Assembly (NCBI RefSeq): GCF_000801105.2
Contig: NC_079515.1
Location: 31,891,407 to 31,955,406, forward strand
DNA: 64,000 nt
Reading direction: 5' to 3'
From: Raphanus sativus
Taxonomy: Eukaryota > Streptophyta > Magnoliopsida > Brassicales > Brassicaceae
Shown: one piece after another, positions 43,107 through 54,224 of the stretch
How the letters are laid out: every line of letters starts with the position of its first letter
Position numbering within the stretch: position 1 is the stretch's first letter
Notes under the pieces: model-generated
What the model was told of the DNA's origin: nothing
The model's input: only the letters and a program-made list of their open reading frames with translations
Database searches by the model: none
Translations under genes and position numbers: made by a program

Positions 43107-46100
43107 CTACTGGCCAATACTCCCCAAGAGTCGTTCTACAGCAGCGTTAACGTTCCCATTGGTTGCAAGCAAAGCCCTTATGTTCTCTGCTCTGTCATAG
43201 AATCCCATTTCTTGCAGCTGTTGCAACTGAGTCGCGAAGCGTTCTTCAGGAGGAACTGGAATCAAACAAGAAAACATGCTTCAATTGGTGGAACCATCTC
43301 AACAGATACGTAATAAAACCAAAACAAAAAAGAGAAAATGGTATCACTCTAGTGAGTCTAACCATTGGGTTGGTTCGTGCCACTCAGGCCGCCAGTACCA
43401 AGACTGCCAAACATACTCATCAATAAATCCAGCCCTGCGTTATTGCCTGCCCCTAATAAACATTGCCAACGTAATTGTTTACTCAATAAGCTACCACAAT
43501 AAAATAGAAGCAAAGCACAAAAATGATAATATTAAGTGAAATAATATCTATACGAGTACCTGTTGCAGCAGCACCAGTTTGCCCCGGATCCCTAAAGAGA
43601 AGATGTATTGGGAACATAAATACAGATTGATGGGAAATGAAAAAAATAAAGAGATATCAACAGCTCCTGTCGAAAGGCAGATCCAAAAAGAAAGAACGAT
43701 GTTTATGTTTCTATTCAAGTTTATTTCAACGATTGAAATGCTTTACAGCCCTTGCTAACGGTTACTAAATGCTCATCCTAGTAAAAACATACAAGAGTTG
43801 CTGCATCACTCATGATTTTATCCATATCATGCTTGCTTTTAAGATTTTTCACACTATTGTATCTAAACACAATACAACCCAAAATAAAAGAAATACATGT
43901 AAATGCTCAACTATTTTGAAACAAAAACAAACAAACTAAGGGTTTGACACTTACTGGGTGGTCGTATTCCTATTCTGAGAGAACAGTGATTGCTGTAGAG
44001 TCATCATTTGCTAAAGACCAAAAAAAAACAATCAATAACATTAGGCTGAAGAAACTTCATCATTTGATAATTGCATAGAGATATAGAGAATATAGGTTGA
44101 CACAACTAACCTGCATCATCTCTGGGGAGCTAAACTGGCGAAGGAAATCTGGGTTCTGCATCATTTCCCTCAACTGAGGATTGGAATCTAGCATGGTTCG
44201 CAGTTGTGGGTTGAGATTCATAAGCTGAAATAAAGGGACACCATTAAAAATACATGGTTCACAACAGCAGCAATGTCTTAAGTTCATTTTTAATCTAGTT
44301 CTTACCTGGTTCATGTATTGTGGATTGGAAAGGACGCTTTGCATCATCTGGGACATGGCTGGATTTTGCAATATCTGGCTCAACTGAGAAGCATCTGGAG
44401 TGGCACCAAGAGGTGAATCCCCTCCAAGCATACCGAGTCCACCAAGCCCACCAAGTCCACCAAGACCTCCAAGACCACCAAGTCCACCAAGTCCAGGGCT
44501 TCTCGCATCCCCACCAGAATTTGTATTTCCAGGGGCATTCGTCTGGCCTGTAAGTAAGCCCCCCACAATATGTTCAATAATATTTATTGCATTAGGTGTA
44601 GAACCTAAATTAGAAACAAGCAGCCAAGTAACTTCTTCATACACATAATACTCATAACAACAAACTGTGAGAACTACATGAACTAACAATATATTATACA
44701 CAAATTTGCACCTTAACCAGTGTGGTAAACATAAACTTCCATTTCTTATAAACAAGCCACTTACTGTGATGAAATATTATTGCAATGAGGAGGATGATAA
44801 TGAAGTTCTTACCAGCTGTAGCACCCCAAGGATTGGGAAGTGGATTTGCGTTCGGAATACCATTTCCAGTCCCCGTTTCAGCAGCATTCGGTGTCGTGGA
44901 ATTATTAGAAGCAGCATCGGTAGTAACACCCTGGTTTCCAAGGAGAGCAGCAAAAGGATTAGAAGCCGTATCGCTTCCAGCGTTCCCAGGCATTGTAGTG
45001 GCATTCATGAGCGGTTCCTGGACATTCTCATACATACGCCTAAGATGGTTAAACCCCTCAGGCATAGACTCAATATTACTCATGGCCCTATCAGTATTCC
45101 TCATCATCTCACGCATCAGCTCAGGGTTCCTCGCCGCTTCCAAGGTCTGCCGAAGGATGCTGGGGTCATTGAGGACGTGACCAAGCTCAGGGTTTCGATC
45201 AACAAGCTCACGCATCTGAGGGTTGCTCATGATCATACTCCTCATGAACTCAGGGTTGTTCATTAGACTCTGAATGGCTGGCGTGTTCATCATATCTCTA
45301 ATCATGTTAGGGTTCTGAGCTAGCTGTTGCTGTGCCTGCTCAAGATCCGGAAGACCAGCTCCGAATAGCCCAGACATGGGATTCCCACCACCACCCAGAG
45401 GATTAAATCCAAGCCCGGGAATCGAGCTGTCGTTTGAACCAACCCCTCGAGTAACACCAGGTGCAGTGGTTTGGGTTGTAGCCGGAGTAGGAGCAGGAGG
45501 AGGTGATGAAGAAGGCGCAGAGCCTCGAACCATATGAACGGTGTGATCAGCCTGCAAACCTAAGGCACAGTTCACAAGAGATTAGAAACAGTAAACGCTC
45601 ATGAGACAAATCATTTCACTCTCCAATCAGACAGAACAAAAGTGGGACATTGAATCTACCTCAAAATCTAACTGGGTCATTCCAAGATAGAAACTTTAAG
45701 CGATTTCAATAAATTAAATCCACAGCACAATACAAAACAGTAAGGCTCATGAGGACATTCATTTTCAGACAGAACATAAATGGAACATTGTATCTTAGCA
45801 GCTAAACATCCATCAAAATCTAAATTGGGTCATCCCAAGATTGAAACTTTAAGCGATCTCAATCAATTACAAATCATCAAGAAGAAGATGAGAAAAACCA
45901 AACCATAGCTGAGGAGAGACTGGTCGTCCTTGAGGATCCGACCCTTGTAAATCAGACGCTGCTGATTCGCTGGCACTTCGCTCTTCTGAGCCACCAGCTC
46001 TTTGAAAGCCTCCACCGTGGAATCGAGACTCGTGCTCACGCTGAATTTGGATCCATTCGAGCACCTGACGTTCACGGCCACCACATCTCCTCCTTCGCCA

Positions 46101-46144
46101 GCAGCAGCCTGCGGCTTACTCGAGTCTCCTCCTTCTCCACCCAT
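43107..46144 (-). CDS. DSK2: Ubiquilin, DSK2-like ubiquitin receptor
   Basis: Shuttle factor that carries ubiquitinated proteins to the proteasome and to autophagy. Eight exons (46144-45904, 45559-44813, 44547-44306, 44224-44111, 44010-43955, 43591-43560, 43452-43363, 43255-43107) join in frame to 556 residues. An N-terminal ubiquitin-like domain (about 19-90) contains [14 protein letters not shown] and [14 protein letters not shown]. Two STI1-type regions carry [19 protein letters not shown] and [18 protein letters not shown] repeats. The C-terminal UBA domain (about 510-553) reads [20 protein letters not shown] then [11 protein letters not shown] Gly-Leu run (LGGLGGLGG) sits in exon 3. Arabidopsis has two tandem copies here, DSK2a and DSK2b; only one is present in this window. 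Which one it represents cannot be decided from the sequence alone. Confidence 0.95.
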
Positions 46145-48945
46145 TTTTAGATCGTCCGCGAAATCGATCCAGAGGAAGAGATCAACGGAAGCTCTTAAAG
46201 TCGGTTTGGTAGATTTCTTGAGGAAAGGGATATATAATTTTTTTTCTTCTTTTTTTTGGTCGAATTAGAAATGAGAGAGAGAGTATGGAGAATTGAAGAG
46301 AGTGACGTATTGTTGGCTCTCAACGACCAATCAAATGATGACTTCAGTTTGAGCGAACGTATCCACTTGAACCGGTCCGGCCGGAGGCTTTGGGTAAAAA
46401 CCAATCGGATCCGGATTTTTTTTTTGGTTGAAGAATTTAGATTTCCGTATCGGTTCTACTTGGTTTAGGTTTCAATTTTAGAATTGTTTAATATTCATAA
46501 CTAGTTAGTAATCAGCGCCGGCTGAGTGAAATAATTGATTAGATTATTTATTTTAAATTGTAATAAGAGATATGTCATATATTTTTTACAAGAGATGAGC
46601 ATTCAAATATCTGTTCGGATTTATTTGATATATTCGGTTTTTGATTTTTAGAGTTAGAAATTTAAATATAATTCAAATATTTACAACTTTTGGTTTGAAT
46701 GTGGTTTGGATTTGGTTCGAAGCATTGCATGTCCAGTTCAGGTTCGCGTTTGGGTACTTTTTCGATTATGTAATTTTTTATAAAAAGTACAAATATACTT
46801 AATCCTCAAAATCCAAAAAATAATAATATAAAATATAAAATATAAAAATTTAAATAATATAAAACTAAACACTTAAATTTACATAAAATAGTTTAATTTA
46901 AATATTTAAATTGAGAAAATAATATATTTTCAGTATTTTTAACATATTTTATTATTTTAGATATTTTCATATTAATTAATATCTAATAGATATAAAATTT
47001 AAAAGAATTAATATATTTAAGTATATAATTGTGTTTTAGATATTTTCGGTATCCAAAATATTTTAGTTTGGATTAGATTCGGATCTGGTGATCCGGATAT
47101 TAAAATACGTTATATGTTTTAATTTGTGTTTAATATTATTTTCAAATCAAGTTCTGTTTGGTTCTTCATATCCAAATATTTTATCGAGACTTATTTTCTT
47201 CTACTAATATAAAGAAAAATAAATAAATGTAAAACTAATATGTTAGGACTTATTTTACATACATAATTATTGGACCACACTTTAAGAATACCAATAAAAT
47301 GGTTGGGTGTAGTGTCAATAGTGTTGAACAAGATGTAGTCTATAACCAATAACGTGTATTTTATAAAAATATTTGATAAATATAATAAAAACACAGTATA
47401 ATCGAGTGAAATAGGTTAGAGTTGCCTCAGAAATAGTATGATCTCTTTACCCAATATATGAATTCTGTTTTTCAATCAATTTCGCGAATTTTCTTTTTTA
47501 AGCTTTTTTATTTCTATTTTTTTCTACGATCTGATTATGTTTGTAACTTGGTTTGATATGAAAATTCTGTAAAGAAAAACAATATTTTGTTAAATTAAAA
47601 TCTAAAGGCGATTTTAGTTTAGTTTATATGGAAAAACAGCTTTGAACTTCACTTAACATGAAAACCCGAGAAAAAGAAACTAAAAATATATATTCAAAAC
47701 CTACAGTCTATTCGAAACACCAGAAATATACTTCTAACGAAAAAAAAAACAAAAAAAAAATTAATACATATAATATGTTTCACTCATGGATATAATCATC
47801 TTAATAATATTAATTAATGCATGCATTATTAATTTAAAAATCACTATTCAAAAATCCAAAAAGATACCTTCAACCAGAAAACTAACAAATATATATCACT
47901 ATTAAGCAAATCTATGTAGTTTTATTCTGTTAACTTAGTCTGTGTTTTCTAGTAATGAAATTTTGACAACAACTTGATTGATATTTAACATTACCTATTG
48001 AAACAAAATGAACAAAAAAAAAAAACAAACCATGACAAAATGTATACCAGTCCTAGATAGTGTTATTCTCTACTTCAATTAGTGCCCAAGCGATATGAAC
48101 TATCCTATTATTTTCATCCCTTTTTTTCTTTAAGAACTTTTGACTTCGCTTTTTTCACACTGGTCAGTCACGTCCAGATTGCATTCCCTCTTGATCCCAT
48201 GAACCATCTCCTCTTATGTAAGTCTTGGATTAACACTCAGCTTTTCGGAGAACTAGCACACAATTGTGGATTACTTCAAGATCTTAGACCTCCCTGATTT
48301 AACACATATATGGTTGTTCACAAAAAAATTGATTTGCATCTTATGTCTCTTCTTCTCGTACGAGTAGTAAACTCGATCTCCATGGATAATCAACATCCAT
48401 GTCAGCACACTTTGCACCAACTTTCCTAGTATGAGACCTATAGATCTTTATCATTTTTATTTATTTAGTTTTCTATGTTTTTTAGTTAAGATAATCTTTA
48501 ATTTTTTTCTTTTTTAGTTAGTATTTGTTTTCATGCTGGTTTGTGGCTTTGGAGTTACTATATAGACAGAGCTATAGCTTTGATAATAATCAGTCTTTGA
48601 TAATTAATAAACAAGAACTCTCTCTTATTATTTTGTGGGATTTGATTCAATTCATCTCTCAGGAATTTGATCTCGAAAAATATATTTTCGAAAACTCTTT
48701 GATCGATCCGAGAATAGATTTTTCAAAATCTATGATCAACGGTTTAACCCATTTGTATACTGCTCCAGACGACACCAATTTACCTATTCAGTCGCTGAGG
48801 CCGTAACTAAATCTGAGGATGAAAATATCAGTGACAGCCGCCTCTCGTTTTTGTGCCTCCGCATTCTGCTAGAGACTGATTTCACCTTCAAAACCATTCA
48901 ATTTGTCTACAGCGTAGTGTTATTTTGTTGACACTACCGCTAGTC
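46145..48945. other. DSK2 promoter and repeat-rich intergenic DNA
   Basis: DSK2 upstream region to about 46.5 kb, then a degenerate segment (about 46591-47170) rich in ttcggat / tccaaat motifs. It resembles the hAT element at 35033 and starts gatgagcattcaaatatctg. After that, AT-rich DNA with no supportable gene. The open frame at 48525-48806 has no domain. Confidence 0.45.
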
Positions 48946-49117
48946 GCAGCAACCATGAAAAAAACAAGGCCCAACACACATACAGTCATACATTATTGTT
49001 GTTATTACAAACAAGGAAGGTACAAACATGCATGTACACAGCAGCAACCATGAAAAAAACAAGGCCCAACACACATACAGTCATACATTATTGTTGTTAT
49101 TACAAACAAGGAAGGTA
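48946..49117. repeat. 77-bp direct repeat (95-bp period) next to a Helitron
   Basis: Units 48946-49022 and 49041-49117 are identical and begin gcagcaaccatgaaaaaaac. The second copy ends 26 bases before the Helitron terminus. Confidence 0.93.
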
Positions 49118-49143
49118 AGTAGTGCAGGATATTTAAACACACA

Positions 49144-51482
49144 CTAGATTTTGACCCGCACGCCCGTGCGGGTGTATATTTAAAAATTATATTGCTATTT
49201 ATTTTTCATGTCAATATCAAAACTGGATAAAAAAATCAAATCTGAAGAACCGAACCGATCACGATCCGAAAGAATAATACCAAATCCGAACCAAAATTGA
49301 TTAAATATCCAAACTATTCAAAATTTTGATATTTCGACAACCGAAACCATAACCAATTCGAACCGAAGTATTTTGGATATCAAAATGTATCCAAAAAAAG
49401 ATTTATATACTTATATATATTAATTACTTTTAGTTTTAATGTATATAAAAACATCCAAAATATATATATGATACTTTTAGGTTGGTTTAAATACTTGAAA
49501 ATATATAAATTAGTCAAATATAAATATCTAACATAGTGGAAGTACACTCAAAACACCAAAAATATTTAAAATAGTTATTGATTTTTGATCCAAAATTTAA
49601 ACCAAACCAATTTATATGTTAAGTTTAGATATTCTGACATATGTTATCCATATTTATATACAATATCTTATTTTATTTATAGATTTTAAGAAATTCAACA
49701 TATAATGAATTTTAAAAAATAATGTAAATGGGTTATCCGAATCCGAACTTAACCCGCAAAGATCTGAATATAATTCGAACTGAACTTTAGAAATATCTGA
49801 ATGAGGCTGAAATCTTTGACCCCAGAAACTCAAAACCCAAACAGATCCGAAACAAACCCGAATGGATACCTGAACACGCCAGCCCTAGTCATAACTCGAA
49901 CTGAAATTTAGAAATATATGAATGGGGCTGAAATCTTTGACCCCCGAAACCCGAAATCCAAATAGATCCGAAACAAACCAGAATTGCTACATGAACACCC
50001 AACCCTAGTCACTATTATGTATAATATATATGTCATCATATAATTAATTGTATTGGTCCATCAAATAAATAATCATATAATTAATAGTATTTTATATGTA
50101 CCATCTTATAAATAATCATATATATTATATTCTTAAAGTTTAATGTGAAATTTAAAAACCATAATTTAAGTTGGTATATGAAATTAATAGTTTTCTTGTA
50201 TTTTCCTTATATATATTGAAAACATTTTTAATAATGGTTATTGGAAAACATTTTAGTAAAAAAAAAATTTGAATATATGCATATTTTAAATCAATTTTTG
50301 ATATAAATAAACTTTAAATTATTATTTTGATTTGAAATATGTATATAAAATTTAAATTTTATCTTATGATTATTTTAGACAAAACAATGTTTTTAGGTAA
50401 TTAGATTAGTCCATTTTGTATATTTTAAAACTGATATAATGGATTTCCAATTTTTATTAATAACATAAGTCATTACTTCTTTTTTCTTCTTGACATACTT
50501 TTATGCATGTTTCAAAATTTTAATTTTTTGCATTAGTTTTCTATGAATTATTATTAATTTTATGATATTTTTTTTTGAAAATTGAACTCTTGAAATTTTT
50601 ATACTTGACTAAATTAAATAAGGTAATAATACTGTTTTTATAAATTATTTTATATAATATACTATTTATATTTCAGTTTGTGTTTTTATTTTCACCATAA
50701 AGAATTGTAAATAAAAAGAATTGTAAATATAGTGACAGAATTGTAAATAAAAAGAAATATAGAAAGAATGTTATTTAATTTATTGTAAAAATAATAGCTA
50801 AATGTTTAAATAAAAAGAAGTATTAAAAATGTTATTGATGTTTCTAAACAATTATCATTTGTTATTAATTTATTGAAAATACAATGACTAAATATGTAAA
50901 TAAAAGGAAGTACACGTCTCTACTATCCATATTTCCAAACATATCTCATTTATTCTGTTATCCTTGTTTTCAAAACAATCTAATTGTGTACTTCAACTTT
51001 AATAATATAGATGTAACTAAAAATAGTCATAACTCTATCACAGAATCGTGTTTGATATGCATGAATTTATTAAAGAATCATAAGTTTTGTATAAGACAAA
51101 TTAACTGGTTTAGTTTCAATGTTATACACAAAATATACAACAACCAAAACTATGTTATATAGACATATTATATAGCTGATATGTCGATATCAGCAATATT
51201 TTATCAATAACGTTTGTGTGAATTTGTTATTTAGAATTGATTTCCAAACACAGGTTTCCTTTCGGTCATGAAACAATGATAGGGAATGACATTTGTAATT
51301 TAAAGTTTGTTGTGACAAAAGTGGAGAATGGTTTAGTTAAAATAGATTTAACAATCGTCTGCCAAATACACGTATAATTATTAGTCAAAACGTCAGTGTT
51401 TTATGGCCAATGGCATGATTGGTAAATATTAAGAAAAATTCAGGGTTAATTTCTAGTTGTACTTCAATTTTAATAGATTAGA
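49144..51482 (-). mobile_element. Complete non-autonomous Helitron, 2.3 kb
   Basis: Read on the minus strand, it starts TCTAATCTATTAAAATTGAA at 51482 and ends with the hairpin acccgcac / gtgcgggt followed by CTAG at 49147-49144. Host A lies at 49143 and host T at 51483, as expected for insertion between A and T. The 5' end matches that of the plus-strand Helitron at 11282. No Rep-helicase frame, so it is non-autonomous. A block at about 49240-50010, rich in ccgaa, with a diverged tandem duplication of about 125 bp at its right edge (tgaatgaggctgaaatcttt against tgaatggggctgaaatcttt), looks like a nested or captured element. Confidence 0.8.
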
Positions 51483-51552
51483 TTCGGTTGAATGTCATCG
51501 TGACATACAATACAATCAACCGATTTGACCCGTCACTTTATTTTAATAAACT

Positions 51553-51573
51553 TGCAGGATATTTAAACACACA
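51553..51573 (+). repeat. Second copy of the Helitron's left flank
   Basis: The sequence ggatatttaaacacaca with four preceding bases (51553-51573) is identical to 49123-49143, the host sequence directly left of the Helitron. Twenty-one bases is too long to be a Helitron product, which makes no target duplication. Confidence 0.85.
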
Positions 51574-51670
51574 TCGATATGAAATGTGGAATGATAGATA
51601 GATAGATAAGTAGTGCATCAAGGGGTATTTATTCTTGTGGGTCTTGATCGAATCCAGTAATGCATGCGTC

Positions 51671-54115
51671 TCAGAGATCCTCGGTAATTGAGACAAGTAA
51701 GAACTCAACACCAATATATATCTGATCTCTCACCAGATATCCATTTGAAGAATCATGGAGTTCTTCCATCGGCATAAACTTGCTCGTGCCTTTGCCCGAA
51801 GTTTCTGATGTATCGTAGGAAAACCAACCTTGGTGCCCTTTATCACACGAGTGTAGATTTGAAAATTAGCAAAGTAAAAATAAAAAATTTAAAAATAATA
51901 CTCTAGTGATGTTTTCAAAAACCTTTCTAGTGAAGTTGAAGTCTTGTTCATACTCATTTCTAATTTTTTTACTTGCTGACAAAACTTTTTTTTTTTTTAC
52001 TTTTTGCATAAAGTACTCTTGATGTTGTTTGTCTTTCGGTATATTCCCAAATTTGTGAAGGGTTTTAGACGTACAGGTATTCGTTATTTATTCTGCGTAA
52101 CCGCTGTAAAATAAATCACATTATTATTGTCAACTTCTTCATCAACATTAAGAATTATTGCCATAGTGCATCATTTCATAGCATTGTCGTCAGATATGAT
52201 GTAGTTATAAATGTGAGACAAGTATTCATAATTTTGAAATTATATGTAACTTTTACTAGTAGACTTAATTAAATTCACTAATATAATGTTGTTTGAAAAA
52301 AAAAATTAAACATGATGAATATATATGTATTTATTAATTAATATTTTATAAATCAATGAACTTTTAAGCCTTGACATTCTGAGTTTACAAATGTTTTACT
52401 GAATATAATGGAAAGCCTAGAAAGGTAAAAGGAAATTCAGTATATGTACCAGATTCATGGTGATTGCGGTTGACTTGGTCCAACACTCGCAGTTTATAGT
52501 TGGCAAAAGTTGGTCTCTTTGGACTACCAGTCACGTAATCGGAAGCAGACAAATACAACGAAAAATTTCCTGCCTTTCCTTCTGGGTACATCAGTATTCT
52601 CCTGGTTAAAATGGAGAACATATGTATAAGCTAAATTTTCATAGTTGTAGTTTATGAAAATGTATAATTCGTGTATAAACAACAACCAAAACATATTATA
52701 AACCGAAAGAGAAAGAGTATATCATTTTCATACCATCTCCGTGGTCCAACCGTGAACTCGTACGAGGAATGACGTTTACCAGTGAAGGAGGAAAACCGAG
52801 TGATATGCCAGGTGAATCTAGATTTGTTCTCGGGCACCTCAAATAGTTTAATGCATTCCGCTGTCCCCATGTTTCGAGCGATAGGGGTAACAGGAAAGCT
52901 TGCTTCCACATTGATGATTTCGCTCATGAAGACCGCTTTGTCGTTCACAAGAAAACAGTTCAACAGCCCCCATGGTATTGACTTTTTGTAGCTTTTCGTG
53001 ACTTCCTTGAAACGTGCCGGAAACGCTAATAGTACAGCATATATCTCGGTATTAAAATCATCAAACCAATAAATTAGCACTTGAGAAAATTGTCATATAT
53101 GGACATGCAAAACATACATTCCAGTACGTGACGATTTCCTCTCTCATCGACTAAGCCGAATATGCATTCGCACTTGACACTCCAATTAGGACCGGTACAC
53201 TTTTCATCGATGATCCGGAGATGAAGATATAAATTGTCATTTTGGGCTTTTTTCCAACTAATAATCAACCTCCTATATTGTCAATTTCAAGCAACAAATA
53301 ACACACAATATTATATGCGGTAGAAACTTTACAAAGTAATACTCAATAAATAAATATATATTTTTAACTTATTTAATATAAAATTGTAAAAATCTTAGAC
53401 AAATATATAGCTAGATTAATATCCTAAATTAAGAGATAATGCATATTCTTTCTATTTCTGATACTAAATATTTACAATAAAGTTTTAAATTAAATCTATA
53501 CTTTTGAATGATAATGAAAAATAAGTACATTCTTATAGTTTCAATCAATTGTGTAGTGCATATTTTTATCACTGGTTAAACTTTCTTTTATAATATTTTA
53601 TAATAAACAATAAGAAAATGAATTCTACCAAGGGTTCCTTTATTTTCATGTTTGAATTGCTAGTAGTTGTGTTAAAACAGATCTTTCAACCAATTAATAG
53701 TTATAAAATTATCTTAATATTATTTTTGAGTATTTTATAAATTAAAAACCTTGTAGACTAATAAAATATTATAGTTGTAATATTCTTGATTATAGATTTT
53801 TACTATAAATATATACGTGTTCAGGGAACCAGATCGTATGTATGACTCACCACTGGAGACCAGCAATATGGAAATCCGATGACCAAAAATGATTGCCTTT
53901 GCGAGTCATCAGTTTAGATATTCCATCAACCATCACGAAGTGTGTGTTTCTGCGAACCATTAGCTGTCCTTTAATAGTGCCTATATAGATTGAATATATG
54001 TAGATATCAGCACACACATATAGAAATAAGTGAATCAAACATGTATTTATGCATGGACGTAATAGTAAAGCGAACCTTCAAATGTCGAAAGACTCGAAAC
54101 CAATTTGAAAACCAT
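51671..54115 (-). CDS. MATH (TRAF-like) domain protein
   Basis: Six exons (54115-54076, 53980-53851, 53272-53118, 53025-52734, 52601-52450, 51837-51671) join in frame to 311 residues with canonical splice sites. Two MATH domains can be recognised: a degenerate first one (about 30-150, WRLIISWKKAQNDNLYLHLR and GLVDERGNRHVLESFP) and a fuller second one (about 170-311, FTWHITRFSSFTGKRHSSYEF, then RILMYPEGKAGNFSLYLSAS). It ends GWFSYD, KFMPMEELHDSSNGYLVRD and a final strand. There is no BTB domain, so it belongs to the large plant MATH-only family, which varies greatly between Brassicaceae. No function is assigned. The first exon, which supplies the start MVFKLVSSLS, is the least certain part. 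It does not belong to the Arabidopsis gene order. Confidence 0.85.
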
Positions 54116-54213
54116 TTTGAAAGTGGCGGTTGTTTTTTTCTTTATGGGGGTGGTTGTCGTATAGAGTGTTTTAAGCTTTGATATGGAATGAGAAGAAAGG
54201 GGTATGTCATGTG

Positions 54214-54224
54214 CATATTTATAG
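54214..54224 (-). promoter_or_regulatory. TATA box of the MATH gene
   Basis: Read on the minus strand, tataaatatg lies about 100 bases before the predicted ATG at 54115, a normal distance for a plant core promoter. Confidence 0.5.

Noticed and set aside
44320..44648. Plus-strand frames with Pro/Ser or His/Gln repeats
   Set aside because: Antisense shadows of the Gly-Leu repeat in DSK2 exon 3.
48525..48806. Plus-strand frame of 93 codons
   Set aside because: No domain and AT-driven composition; no relation to neighbouring genes.
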